A DNA stretch of 64,000 nucleotides from Roseiarcus sp963772555 (GCA_963772555.1 CAVYXQ010000012.1:65714-129713), one strand, 5' to 3'. Shown: positions 33,280 through 42,704, counted from the stretch's first letter. Translations and numbers: made by a program. Notes: a model not told the origin generated them from the letters alone.

Positions 33280-33552
33280 CCGAGCCTCGCGGCCTTCGAA
33301 CGCGCCGACCGACAGCGAATGCGCGCCACATCGATTGCCGACCGGCCCAGGACGCCGGCGACGTTCGCGGCAATGGCCGTAGAGCCGCCGGCAAGGCGGC
33401 TGATTGCCTATGGCTTCACGCCGAGAGGGCCGTATCTTCCGGGTCGCGGGCGCCACTGCGGGAGTTGCCGCCGCCGTCATGCATTGAGGAGGGGTAGCGG
33501 CTCGGAACACACCTCAGGCGATCTGCGTCTTAGTGATGGGGAACATTGATCC

Positions 33553-33780
33553 ATGACCAAGACCCTCGTCATCGCGGTCGCTCTGACCATCGGCCTTGCG
33601 GGCTACGCCGTCGCTCAGGAAGCGGCGCATCGTCACCTCCATCATTACCGCCACCCCACGCCTCAGCCGGGGCCACCTTCTGACGCACTCAGCCCCTCTA
33701 CCCCCTCTAGCTATTGGTCCCCCGCGGGCGGCAATCCCGTCCATTATGCCCAGACAAGCGGCTTCTACGCCGGTCGCTGA
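33553..33780 (+). CDS. Small His/Pro-rich exported protein
   Basis: 75 residues. MTKTLVIAVALTIGLAGYAV followed by AQ is a clear Sec signal peptide. The mature peptide of about 53 residues is rich in His, Pro and Ser (AAHRHLHHYRHPTPQPGPPS) and ends NPVHYAQTSGFYAGR. The histidine cluster suggests metal binding, which is not proven. GGGGA lies twelve bases before the ATG. No homologue recognised. Confidence 0.55.
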   Translation: MTKTLVIAVALTIGLAGYAVAQEAAHRHLHHYRHPTPQPGPPSDALSPSTPSSYWSPAGGNPVHYAQTSGFYAGR

Positions 33781-33870
33781 ACCAACAAGGCGAGGCCGGA
33801 ATTTGCGGTGGGGCGGGGAAGGCAAAAAGGCTCGATATACAAGGATGGACGGCGATCCCGAGGGCCTGGA

Positions 33871-33918
33871 ATGGTGCTGCAAGAGAGGATTGAACTCGAC
33901 CTCTCCCTTAGCAAGGAG
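33871..33918 (-). repeat. Damaged copy of the tRNA-Thr 3' half (putative att remnant)
   Basis: Read on the minus strand this stretch ends like the tRNA-Thr gene at 35493-35566. The 27 bases 33871-33897 are identical to 35492-35518; after a 2-base deletion, GACCTCTCCCTTA matches again, followed by near-identity to about 33918. The copy lacks the whole 5' half (D arm and acceptor strand). Its T stem is shortened by the deletion and its anticodon-loop GGT is GCT, so it is not a working tRNA. It lies in direct orientation 1.6 kb downstream of the 3' end of the intact tRNA. Confidence 0.85.
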
Positions 33919-34049
33919 GCCGGAAGCGAATGCCAACTACCAAATGATGATACATGGTATAAGGTGACGCTTATTCTCGCCGGTATGTGAATGACTTTCG
34001 CTCCGTTTATTGCAGAGAAGACCAAACAGGCTATATATCCTCCAAGCGT

Positions 34050-35325
34050 ATGCCATCCAATTCAATAGCCAAGTCTATACTGGGGACTCCGCTCGTGGCT
34101 AAGCCATTTCATTTGCAAGCGTTACGTTATCGTGCAGTTCTCGCGCAAGTAGTCTGGACCTCACTTGCATTGCTTGCTGTCGCAATCACAATCGGCTTGT
34201 TTGAGCCGACGTCGTTTGCTCACGCGCAGAGCGCCTTTTATTCCCCGGCCGGCATTGATCTCGCCGCTCACCAGCCTGGGGCCTTGCTGCGCCTGGAGCC
34301 AATGGCGGGCGGTCCGCCTAACGCCGACGCCTACCGCGTCCTTTATCGGTCGAGTGGCCTCCGCGGCGTGCCGATCGCTGTGTCGGGCGTCGTCATTGTC
34401 CCGAAGGGCGCGCCGCCGGCAGGAGGTCGTCCCATCGTAGCCTGGGCGCATCCGACGACCGGAATTGTCGACCGCTGCGCGCCGTCACTGGCTCGCGTGT
34501 TCTTCCGATCGGTTCAGGGATTGCAGGACATGCTGAATCGCGGCTATGCGGTCGCCGCAACCGACTATCCCGGCCTCGGGACGCCCGAGGTGTATCCCTA
34601 CCTCGTCGGCGACAGCGAGGCCCGAGCTGTGATCGATTCCGTTCGCGCGGCGCGATCCGTTCCCGGTGTCGGCGATGGTCGTTCCTTCGCGGTGGGGACA
34701 TTCGCAAGGCGGCCAGGCGGCGCTCTTCACGGGCCTTCTCGTGTCCAGCTACGCCCCGGAACTGACTCTTGTGGGGGTGGCCGCCGCTGCGCCCGCGACC
34801 GACCTTCGAAGCCTGATGATGAAAGACATCGATACATCGGGCGGGCGCAACATCACCGCGATGACTTTGTGGTCCTGGTCGCGGATCTATGATGCGCCAA
34901 TGGCGGCCGTCGTCACACCTCAGGCCATCCCCGTGATCAATCAACTGGCCAACGAGTGCATCGAGCGGTCTTTCGACGTTTTCATCCGTCGGGGACCCAC
35001 CCAAGCGCTCGCCCGCGGATTTCTGAGCGTGAACGATTTTGCGGATCGGGAACCATGGCGCTCGCTGCTCGACCGAAACACGCCCGGTCCGCTTCCGTTA
35101 CATATTCCCGTCTTTCTCGCGCAAGGTTCGGCGGACAACCTCGTTTTGCCTGCAATCACAGCTGGCTATCGCAATGGCCTCTGCCGGGGCGGCAGCTCGG
35201 TCGTTATGATGAGGATCCCGGACGTCGGTCACCTCTCTATCGCGCGGGATGCCGCCTCCGCCGCGATCGCATGGATCGCCGATCGATTTAATGGCGCCCC
35301 GCCGCCCTCCAATTGCCGAAGTTGA
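34050..35325 (+). CDS. Secreted lipase-type alpha/beta hydrolase (frameshifted)
   Basis: Resembles the secretory lipase family. A signal-like hydrophobic stretch (VWTSLALLAVAITIGLF) precedes YRVLYRSSGLRGVPIAVSG, GRPIVAWAHPTTGIVDRCAP and MLNRGYAVAATDYPGLGTP. The frame breaks at about 34692, precisely at the nucleophile elbow: GHSQGGQAALFTG is read only in the next frame, which runs to 35325 with VFLAQGSADNLVLP (likely Asp) and IPDVGHLSIARD (likely His). A net loss of two bases, or gain of one, around GGTGGGG explains it. The start is unclear; ATG 34050 or GTG 33987. As written, no active enzyme is made. Confidence 0.72.
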
Positions 35326-35492
35326 CCTCAACGGAAATCATCTCGTCCTCGGGGGCGCGCCGATCCTTCGCGGCCCGATCAGGAGAGGGGGCGGCGCCGA
35401 CGGCTTCGTTTAGTCGGCGTTCGGAACGTTGATCCCACCGGCGCCCCCGGCGGGCATGTCTAAGCTAATTTAGCACGTTCAACAAGATAGTA

Positions 35493-35566
<74 letters not shown>

Positions 35567-36040
35567 CTAAGGCGTCGCCGCCGAAACCGTCCGGCTTCTG
35601 CCATAGGCCCCAGGCCAAGGCAAGCGGGCGCCCTGCGTCGGCCCGTGGCCCCCGGTGAAAAGCAGCCCCAACCAACTCTTCCCAAAAACAGAGGGTCCTG
35701 TTACTGTGCGCTCCGCTGAATCAGGCGGTCGATCCATGGAACATCAGAAGCGTCAGGGCCGTGCCAACCGTCGGCCTGAGCCGTCCTCCCTTGACCGGGA
35801 CGCCGCCCTCGCCGGGCGGCCTGATGAACGCCCGTCTGCCGATGCGCTATCGAGCGCGGCGCCCAGAGCAACGCTTTCTGATTTTTCATGCACTCCGCAC
35901 TCGCTCACAGGTCATTGAAATCGCTCGTTTCGGACGAAGGAATCCAAGGAAATCCAAGAGAATCCAAACTACATAAAAGGGGTAACCGAGGAGAGCCCTA
36001 GGAAGTCCAAGAAAGTCCAAATCGCAGGCTGTCTCGCCGT
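35567..36040. other. Intergenic stretch upstream of tRNA-Thr
   Basis: About 470 bases between the tRNA-Thr 5' end and the end of the L,D-transpeptidase gene. No ORF with coding character is seen. It holds the short-repeat cluster at 35939-36020 described separately. Confidence 0.5.
35939..36020. repeat. Cluster of short AAKTCCAAG repeats
   Basis: Three copies in tandem (GGAATCCAAG, GAAATCCAAG, AGAATCCAAA at 35939-35968) and, after an AT-rich spacer, two more (GAAGTCCAAG, AAAGTCCAAA at 36002-36020), all in the same direction and about ten bases apart, i.e. one helical turn. This could be a regulator array for the gene at 36041 or a relic of tandem duplication; nothing decides between them. 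Confidence 0.6.
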
Positions 36041-37489
36041 CTATTGCGGCGCCGCAGCCCCCGCGGCGTTCGCCTGGGCGTCGCCCACCGTGTCGAGGCC
36101 ATAGACGTCGTCGCGGAAATTGGCCGGCCCGTCGCCGTTCGACCAGCCGGTGAGATAGACCCAGATCACCGGGGTCGGCCTGGTGAGCTTGACGTCGTAG
36201 GGCGCGCGCTCCTTCACCTTCTCCTGCATCGCCGCCTTGTCCCAGACGCCGTTGGGTCCCCCGCCCGTCCCCTCGAGCAGCCACTCGGCCAGATCGAAGA
36301 CCCCCTGCACGCGCACGCAGCCGTGGCTCAGGAAGCGGTAGTCGGCGCCGAACAGCCGCTTGGAGGGCGTGTCGTGCATGTAGACGGCAAGCTTGTTCGG
36401 CATGCCGATGCGAATCGTTCCGAGCGAATTGCCCGCGCCCGAGTCTTGCCGCAGGATGTAATTGGCGGCCCGCGCGGCGTTCCAGTTGACGCTCTTCGGA
36501 TCGATCTCCTGCCCGGAGCCGTCGAGGATGCGGATCTTTTCGCGCGAAAGATAGCCGGGATCGCGCTGCATCCGCGGGATGATCTCCTTCTTGATGATCG
36601 AGGCCGGCACCGTCCAGGTCGGGTTCAGGTTGATGACCTGGATTTGCGCGGAGATCTCCGGCGACGGATGCTCAGGGCCGCCGACGATCGCCACATAGCG
36701 ATGCGCCACGCGGCCGTTCTCGACCGCCTCGACCGAGGTCGAGGGCAGGTTGACCACGACGTAGCGGCTATCGAAGGCGAAGTTGAGCCCGGCGAGCCGG
36801 TTGGCGCTGGAGGCGAGCGCGTTGAACCGCGCTTTCGCCGGCACGTTCATCGCCTTCAGGGTGGCGCCGGCGACGACGCCGGTCTGCCGCAGCCCCATGC
36901 GAGCCTGAAAGCGCTTGACCGCGGCGGTCAGGTCCGCGTCCCAACGCTCGCCCACGGCTCGGCTCGCATCGAGGTCGCCCTCGATCGCCAGGCGCTTGCG
37001 CAATTTCGCCACCTGCGGGCCCGTCGAGCCGGGATGCAGGGCGACGATATCGGTCGGCCAGCCGCCGGCGTCGACGATCGCCCCATAGCGCTCGGAGGCT
37101 TTGGCGGTGGTGAAGAACGTGTTGGGCAGCAGGGTCGGCGTCGGGTCGCTTGACAGCGCGGTCTCGAGCCGCGGCGGCGGCGGCGCGACCTTCCTGGGCT
37201 TCGCCGCGGGCGCCGCAACCGGAATCGGATTGGCCGGCGGGGCGGAAGCGGCCGGCGCGGACGAAGCGGTCGGCGCGGCGCTTCCCACGGGCGCGGCGGC
37301 GCCGGACGAGGGAGTCCCGCCAAGAGTCGGCGCGGGCATGAACGGGCTTGCCGGCGATCCGGACGGAACCGCGGGGCTCGCACTGGACGACGCCGGCGGC
37401 GCGGACGGGGTTTGCGTTTGCGCCGGCGCGCCCACGGTGAAGAAGGGCGCGCTGAACAGCGCGCCGGCAAGCCATAAGCGAAGCTTCAT
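36041..37489 (-). CDS. Murein L,D-transpeptidase with peptidoglycan-binding domain
   Basis: 482 residues. Signal peptide MKLRLWLAGALFSAPFFTVG, then a long Pro/Ala/Ser-rich linker (about 30-110). A peptidoglycan-binding domain (KLRKRLAIEGDLDASRAVGE, AVKRFQARMGLRQTGVV) precedes a YkuD catalytic domain containing HDTPSKRLFG and RFLSHGCVRVQGVFDLAEWL with the catalytic Cys. Layout is that of LdtD/YcbB-type enzymes making 3-3 cross-links in the periplasm. Start at ATG 37489; the frame continues open upstream into lutC without coding sense. Confidence 0.92.
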   Translation of the reverse strand: MKLRLWLAGALFSAPFFTVGAPAQTQTPSAPPASSSASPAVPSGSPASPFMPAPTLGGTPSSGAAAPVGSAAPTASSAPAASAPPANPIPVAAPAAKPRKVAPPPPRLETALSSDPTPTLLPNTFFTTAKASERYGAIVDAGGWPTDIVALHPGSTGPQVAKLRKRLAIEGDLDASRAVGERWDADLTAAVKRFQARMGLRQTGVVAGATLKAMNVPAKARFNALASSANRLAGLNFAFDSRYVVVNLPSTSVEAVENGRVAHRYVAIVGGPEHPSPEISAQIQVINLNPTWTVPASIIKKEIIPRMQRDPGYLSREKIRILDGSGQEIDPKSVNWNAARAANYILRQDSGAGNSLGTIRIGMPNKLAVYMHDTPSKRLFGADYRFLSHGCVRVQGVFDLAEWLLEGTGGGPNGVWDKAAMQEKVKERAPYDVKLTRPTPVIWVYLTGWSNGDGPANFRDDVYGLDTVGDAQANAAGAAAPQ

Positions 37490-37613
37490 CGAACCGGACC
37501 CGACCCGCGGCGATTCCCCTGTCCGAATCGCCCCGCCCAATTGAGATGCGACAGTTTCTAGAAACGCACAAAGGCTTTCTTGCGGCGGACCGGAGTCCCT
37601 GACCGCGGCAAGC

Positions 37614-38282
37614 TTAGCCGGCCACGACGATATGGAGCCGCCGCGGCCCGTGCGCGCCAAGCAGCAGGGTCTGCTCGATGTCGGCCGAACGCGACGGCCC
37701 GGTGATGAAATTGAGAGTGCGCGGCGCGCCGCCTTTGCCGTAGGCGTCCCTGAGCCTGGCGAAGACGCTCTCATAGTCGGCGACAACGTCGTCCCGCTCC
37801 AGCACGACGACGTGGCTATCGGGCAGAAAGTTGAGGGTGGTCGGGTTGTCCGGCCCGGAGACAAGCGCAAGCGTTCCCGTCTCCGCGACCCCGGCGAAGG
37901 CGAAGCTCATGGCGTTGGGGTCGTGCCCGTCCGAGGCTCCGTGCAGGATCTCGAGCGGCGTGGCGCTCCACGGCAGCCCCGCGAGGCGCGGGTCGTCGCC
38001 CATCCGCAAGCTCGCAGGGCAGTTGTTGTCGCGCAGGAAGCGGGCGACTTCGGCGGGAACCTCCGCCAGCGTCGGGATCTCGACAACGCTCGCCTGGGCG
38101 CGCTCGGCCTCCGCCTTGAAGGTCGCCACCCGCGTCGCGAGGTCGCCCTGTCCGCGCCCAGGCACGATCCCAGCGGGCGCTTTGGCGAGCCGCGCCTCGA
38201 CCTCGAACCGGCGGGGCGCCTCGTCGTCGGCGACGCCGAGCGAGCGGCGGATATTGGCGAAGATCGCCTCACGCGCCTTCAT
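37614..38282 (-). CDS. lutC: Lactate utilization protein C
   Basis: LUD-domain protein of the iron-sulfur L-lactate oxidation complex LutABC. 222 residues: MKAREAIFANIRRSLGV, FAGVAETGTLALVSG, LPDSHVVVLERDDVV, LNFITGPSRSADIEQTLLLG and the C-terminal AHGPRRLHIVVA are typical. Third gene of the operon; its ATG overlaps the lutB stop by four bases. The frame stays open far upstream but that region is lutB read in another frame. Confidence 0.93.
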   Translation of the reverse strand: MKAREAIFANIRRSLGVADDEAPRRFEVEARLAKAPAGIVPGRGQGDLATRVATFKAEAERAQASVVEIPTLAEVPAEVARFLRDNNCPASLRMGDDPRLAGLPWSATPLEILHGASDGHDPNAMSFAFAGVAETGTLALVSGPDNPTTLNFLPDSHVVVLERDDVVADYESVFARLRDAYGKGGAPRTLNFITGPSRSADIEQTLLLGAHGPRRLHIVVAG

Positions 38283-39706
38283 TTCGTCGCTCCGCTCCGG
38301 GCGCGCCACTGACTCTGAAACGTCGTCCGTTCCGGCGCGGCGAGGTCGCGGTAGCGGGTCCAGCCGCCGGCCAGCGGCAGCCACGAGAACCGTCCCTTGC
38401 CGCGGCCGAAGAGATGCAACACGCGCGCTGCAATATCGGTCGAGAAGCGATAGAGCGCCGGCCGTTCGGCGAAAAACGCCCACAAGCCGAGCCCGTAGCG
38501 CAGCGGCGCCGGCGACAGATGACGCTCGAATTCCCGCTCCCGCCAGTGGCGCATCATCTTCGGCAACGGAATCCGCACCGGGCAAACCGCTTCGCAGCGG
38601 CCGCAGAAGGTCGAGGCGTTCGGCAATTGCCCGCCCTCGGCGACGCCGATCAGCGAGGGCGTCAGCACCGCGCCCATCGGCCCGGGATAGACCCAGCCGT
38701 AGGCATGGCCGCCGACCGCCTGATAGACCGGGCAATGGTTCATGCAGGCTCCGCAGCGGATGCAGCGCAGCATATCCTCGAATTCGCCGCCAAGCATCGA
38801 CGAGCGGCCGTTGTCGATCAGCACGACATGGTAAGCGCCGGGGCCATCGGGATCGGCGGGGCGGCGCGGGCCGGTGGAAAAGGTCGTATAGACCGAAGCG
38901 TCCTGGCCGGTCGCCGAGCGCGCGAGGACTCTCAAGAGCTGCGCCGCGTCCTCCATCGTCGGCACGAGCTTCTCCAGCGAAGCGATGACGATATGCGCCC
39001 TCGCCAGCATCTGCGTCAGGTCGCCGTTGCCCTCGTTGGTGACGATGACCGATGCTCCGGTCTCCGCCACCAGGAAATTCGCCCCGGTAACGCCGACATC
39101 GGCGGCGAAGAACTTGGCCCTCAGCATGGCGCGCGCCTCCGCCAGCAGCCGCTCCGGCTGCGAAAGATCGCGGTCCGGCGGCAGGTCGCGGTGCGCCCGG
39201 CGGAAGTCCTGCTCGATGTCCTTCCTTGTCAGGTGGATGGCGGGAGCGATGATGTGAGACGGCGTTTCGCCGCGGAGCTGGATGACATACTCGCCGAGAT
39301 CCGTCTCGACCGCCTCGATCCCGGCCACCTCCAGCGCCTGATTGAGACCGATCTCCTCCGAGACCATCGACTTGCCTTTGGTGACGCTTTTCGCGCCGAG
39401 CGACCGGCAAAGGTCGACGACGATCCTTCGCGCCTCTTCCGCGTCCTGCGCGTAATGCACGTGGCCGCCGCTTTCGACGACCTTGCGTTCGTAGGCCTGG
39501 AGATAGAGGTCGAGATGCGCGAGCGTATGGTCCTTGATCGCCCGCGCGCTGTCGCGCAACGCTTCGAACTCGGGCAGGCGCTGGGCGGCGGCGGCGCGCC
39601 GGCCGCTGAAGTTCCGCGCATGGACCAGGGCGCCCTGAAGGCGCGCGTCGGTCAGCGCCTCGTGCGCGTTTTCCTTGAACCTCGGGGTGGTGGCGACGGC
39701 GCTCAT
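38279..39706 (-). CDS. lutB: Lactate utilization iron-sulfur protein B
   Basis: 475-residue Fe-S protein carrying electrons in L-lactate oxidation to pyruvate. N-terminal LUD-like domain (AKSVTKGKSMVSEEIGLNQA, GVTGANFLVAETGASVIVTN), then two 4Fe-4S ferredoxin motifs, CIRCGACMNHCPVYQ and CGRCEAVCPVRIPLPKM. Overlaps both neighbours by ATGA, so lutA-lutB-lutC is one coupled operon. No lactate permease or LutR/LldR regulator is adjacent. Confidence 0.95.
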   Translation of the reverse strand: MSAVATTPRFKENAHEALTDARLQGALVHARNFSGRRAAAAQRLPEFEALRDSARAIKDHTLAHLDLYLQAYERKVVESGGHVHYAQDAEEARRIVVDLCRSLGAKSVTKGKSMVSEEIGLNQALEVAGIEAVETDLGEYVIQLRGETPSHIIAPAIHLTRKDIEQDFRRAHRDLPPDRDLSQPERLLAEARAMLRAKFFAADVGVTGANFLVAETGASVIVTNEGNGDLTQMLARAHIVIASLEKLVPTMEDAAQLLRVLARSATGQDASVYTTFSTGPRRPADPDGPGAYHVVLIDNGRSSMLGGEFEDMLRCIRCGACMNHCPVYQAVGGHAYGWVYPGPMGAVLTPSLIGVAEGGQLPNASTFCGRCEAVCPVRIPLPKMMRHWREREFERHLSPAPLRYGLGLWAFFAERPALYRFSTDIAARVLHLFGRGKGRFSWLPLAGGWTRYRDLAAPERTTFQSQWRARSGATK

Positions 39707-40479
39707 CGCGCGGGCTCCTTCTGGCTTTCGCCGATGGCCGGCCCCTCGGCCATCCCGGCCAGAACCTCGGCGACATGACGGGCCTTAATCGGCGACCCCT
39801 CGCGCTGAAGCTTGCCCGCCATATTCATCAGGCAGCCGAGATCGCCGGCAAGCACGGTGTCGACCCCGGCGCTCTTGATGTCTTCGGCCTTGCTCGAGAC
39901 GATGGCGTTCGAGATCTCGCCGTACTTGACGGCGAACAGCCCGCCGAAGCCGCAGCAGGTCTCCGATTCCGCGAGTTCGACGAGGCTGAGACCCTCGATG
40001 CTCGCGAGCAGCCGTCGCGGTTGCGATTTGATCCCGAGCTCGCGCAAACCGGCGCAGGAATCGTGGTAGCCGACCGTTCCGAGAAAACGCGCCGCGACTC
40101 TTTCGACGTGCAGGACGTCGACGAGGAAGCTTACGAGCTCATGGGTTTTCTCGGCGAAGCGCTCGGCCTTCGCCGCCAGATCCGGCTCGCCGGCGAAAAG
40201 GTCGGGATAGTGCCGGGCGAGCATGCCGCCGCAGGATCCGCTCGGGACGACGACATAATCGCAATCGGCGAACGCCTCGATCGCCTGTGTCGCCAGCGTC
40301 TTGGCGGTGAGGCGGTCGCCGGCGTTGAATGCCGGCTGGCCGCAGCAGGTCTGGCTCGGGACGATCACCTTGCAGCCGGCGTCCTCGAGGAGCTTGACCG
40401 CGGCGAAGCCGACCGTCGGCCGGATGATATCGACGAGACAGGTGACGAACAGGCCGACGCGAGGCTGGGTTTTCGGCAT
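39703..40479 (-). CDS. lutA: Lactate utilization (Fe-S) protein A
   Basis: 258-residue cysteine-rich CCG-domain protein, similar to the GlcF/HdrB type. Both CCG motifs are present: SQTCCGQPAFNAG and ESETCCGFGGLFAVKYGEIS, plus VVPSGSCGGMLARHYPDLF and GYHDSCAGLRELGI. Start taken at ATG 40479 (PKTQPRVGLFVTCLVD follows); an in-frame ATG at 40509 is possible. First gene of lutABC, divergent from pncB with about 100 bases between them. Confidence 0.94.
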   Translation of the reverse strand: MPKTQPRVGLFVTCLVDIIRPTVGFAAVKLLEDAGCKVIVPSQTCCGQPAFNAGDRLTAKTLATQAIEAFADCDYVVVPSGSCGGMLARHYPDLFAGEPDLAAKAERFAEKTHELVSFLVDVLHVERVAARFLGTVGYHDSCAGLRELGIKSQPRRLLASIEGLSLVELAESETCCGFGGLFAVKYGEISNAIVSSKAEDIKSAGVDTVLAGDLGCLMNMAGKLQREGSPIKARHVAEVLAGMAEGPAIGESQKEPAR

Positions 40480-40584
40480 TGGGCCGCCGCCGGCCGCGGT
40501 TTCGTTCATTTCTGCTGCCGAAATCCCTGTCGCGCCTGGAGAAGCGCTCTTGTCGCCTCCCTGCAGGCTCCGTAAGTTCGCACA

Positions 40585-41898
40585 ATGGCCACGGATATCG
40601 CAACCCGCGTCTATAATCACGCGTTCCGGATCGACCCCGCGATCCGGACGCTCCTGGACACGGATTTTTACAAATTGCTGATGCTCCAGATGATCTGGAA
40701 GATGCATCGCGAGCGGCAGGTCACCTTCCAGCTGATCAACCGGACGACCTCGGTCAAACTCGCCGAAATTGTCGAAGAACGCGAGTTGATCGACCAGCTC
40801 GACCATGCGCGGAGCCTCAGGCTCGCCAAGAACGAGCTGATCTGGCTCGCCGGCAACACCTTCTACGGCACCCGGCATATTTTCGAGCCCGACTTCATGG
40901 AGTGGCTCAGCGGCTTCCAGCTTCCCGAATACGAATTGACCCGCAGGGAAGGGCAGTACGAGCTGCGGTTCGCCGGGCGATGGGCCGAGACGACGATGTG
41001 GGAAATCCCCGCGCTCGCCATCATCAACGAGCTCAGGGCGCGAGCGGCGATGCGCGGCATGAGCCGCTTTGACCTCGATGTTCTCTACGCGCGGGCGAAA
41101 GCCAAGCTGTGGGCCAAGGTCGAGCGTTTGCGCCTGCTCGAGCGCGAGGGACCGCTCAAGGTCTCCGACTTCGGCACGCGCCGCCGTCACGGATTTCTTT
41201 GGCACCGCTGGTGCGTCGAGGCTTTGCAGGAGGGGCTCGGCGACAGCTTCATCGGCACGTCCAACGTCAAGCACGCCATGGACACCGGCCTCGAGGCGAT
41301 CGGCACCAACGCCCACGAACTGCCAATGGTGTACGCGGCGGTCGCGCGCAACGACGACGAGCGCCGCGCCGCGCCCTACAAGGTGCTCGAGGACTGGGCG
41401 CAGATGTACGGCGGCAATCTCCTGATCGTGCTGCCCGATTGTTTCGGCACGACGGCGTTCCTGCGCAACGCGCCGGACTGGGTCGCCGACTGGAAAGGCG
41501 CGCGGCCCGATTCCAAGGAACCGGTCGAGGGTGCCTGGGAGCTGATCGACTGGTGGAAGGCGCGCGGGCGCGATCCACGGGAGAAGCTCATCGTCCTGTC
41601 CGACGCGATGACGATCGATTCGATCGAGGAATCGGCGCGCGCGCTGCGAGGACGGGTCAATCTCTCGTTCGGCTGGGGGACCAATTTGACCAACGACTTC
41701 ATCGGATGCGCGCCGGCGGGCGCCGACGGCCAGCTGAAAGCGATCTCCCTCGTCTGCAAGGTGGTTGAGGCGGACGGCCGCCCCGCCGTGAAGCTTTCCG
41801 ACAATCCGAACAAGGCGCTGGGGCCCCCGGACGAGGTCGAACGCTATCTTCGTCTCTTCGGCGCCAACGGCATGTCCAGGCAGCCGGTGGAGGTGTGA
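40585..41898 (+). CDS. pncB: Nicotinate phosphoribosyltransferase
   Basis: Joins nicotinate and PRPP to make nicotinate mononucleotide. Key segments: LLDTDFYKLLMLQMIWKMH, FGTRRRHGFLWHRWCVEAL, GTSNVKHAMDTGLEAIGTNA followed by HELPM (the region that bears the phosphorylatable His in this family), IVLSDAMTIDSIEESARAL, and SFGWGTNLTNDF. 437 residues, normal for the ATP-stimulated form. Together with pncA it allows recycling of nicotinamide to NAD. Confidence 0.95.
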   Translation: MATDIATRVYNHAFRIDPAIRTLLDTDFYKLLMLQMIWKMHRERQVTFQLINRTTSVKLAEIVEERELIDQLDHARSLRLAKNELIWLAGNTFYGTRHIFEPDFMEWLSGFQLPEYELTRREGQYELRFAGRWAETTMWEIPALAIINELRARAAMRGMSRFDLDVLYARAKAKLWAKVERLRLLEREGPLKVSDFGTRRRHGFLWHRWCVEALQEGLGDSFIGTSNVKHAMDTGLEAIGTNAHELPMVYAAVARNDDERRAAPYKVLEDWAQMYGGNLLIVLPDCFGTTAFLRNAPDWVADWKGARPDSKEPVEGAWELIDWWKARGRDPREKLIVLSDAMTIDSIEESARALRGRVNLSFGWGTNLTNDFIGCAPAGADGQLKAISLVCKVVEADGRPAVKLSDNPNKALGPPDEVERYLRLFGANGMSRQPVEV

Positions 41899-42014
41899 AG
41901 GCGACATGTCGCACTTAGCCTTTCCGCGGCTCGGTAAGCGGGTTCGGGCGCCGGCGAGGATCGCTTGACGCTGCACTGGCCCCGCGCCGTTTGATCGGCG
42001 CGACGGAGGGAAGT

Positions 42015-42695
42015 ATGCCGTTTCAGGGTTTCGGGGCGCAGGCGCTGCCGTTCTTCAAGGCTTTGGCGTTTCACCAGAGCAAGGAATGGTTCGAGGCGAA
42101 CCGGGGAACGTACGAGAGCGCCGTGAAGGCGCCAATGGGCGATCTGGTCGAGGAGACGGCGGCGGGCTTAGCGAAGGCCATGATTCCGATCAAGGGCGAC
42201 CGCAAGTCGTCGCTCTTCCGCATCCACCGGGACTTGCGCTTTTCGAGAAACAAGGATCCCTACAAGACCAACTCCGGCGTCGCCTTGACGAGGACCGGCA
42301 CGAAAAGTGATTCCGGCGTGCTTTACTTCCACCTCTCTCCTGAGGAATGCTTCTTCGCCGCGGGCTTCCATATGCCCGATCCGCACGAGCTGGCGAAGCT
42401 CAGAGCCGCGGCGGTGCGCGGGCCAAAAGCCTTCAAAGCCATGACAAGGAAGCTGGCGAAGAAAGGACTGTCGCTTTCCGACGAGGACGCGCTCAAGCGA
42501 CCGTCGCGCGGGCTTGAGAATATCGCCGACACGGAGATCGCGCTTGCCGCCCGGCTCAGGTCCTTCATCTGCTTGCGCGCCGTGTCCGAGGCCGAGATCC
42601 GCGAGCCTGTGCTCGTCGACGATTTTGTCGCCTTCGCGTGCCACGCCCTGCCGCTGCTCGAATGGGGCTGGGACGCGCTGACCAATTCGCGCTAG
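42015..42695 (+). CDS. DUF2461 family protein
   Basis: 226 residues. FQGFGAQALPFFKALAFHQS, KEWFEANRGTYE and SSLFRIHRDLRFSRNKDPYK followed by GVALTR are the conserved blocks of DUF2461 (YfhH/TIGR02453-like), a cytosolic family without known activity. GGAGGGAAG lies just before the ATG at 42015. Ten bases upstream of the next gene, so possibly an operon. Confidence 0.88.
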   Translation: MPFQGFGAQALPFFKALAFHQSKEWFEANRGTYESAVKAPMGDLVEETAAGLAKAMIPIKGDRKSSLFRIHRDLRFSRNKDPYKTNSGVALTRTGTKSDSGVLYFHLSPEECFFAAGFHMPDPHELAKLRAAAVRGPKAFKAMTRKLAKKGLSLSDEDALKRPSRGLENIADTEIALAARLRSFICLRAVSEAEIREPVLVDDFVAFACHALPLLEWGWDALTNSR

Positions 42696-42704
42696 ATAAA
42701 CGCC

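Noticed and set aside
33319..33549. 76-codon plus-strand ORF between the DnaA-like gene and the small exported protein
   Set aside because: No ribosome site, no signal peptide and no recognisable composition bias typical of a real protein; treated as non-coding.
33871..33945. A second tRNA-Thr or tRNA-Ser gene at the left repeat
   Set aside because: Only the 3' half is present, the T stem is damaged by a 2-base deletion, and no D arm or 5' acceptor strand can be found.
35430..35456. Terminator hairpin downstream of tRNA-Thr (CCCACCGG / CCGGCGGG)
   Set aside because: The stem has a mismatch and there is no T-run on the minus strand; it may be chance in GC-rich sequence.
38414..39778. 454-codon plus-strand ORF over lutB
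   Set aside because: Antisense of lutB; the minus strand has two ferredoxin motifs and coupled neighbours.
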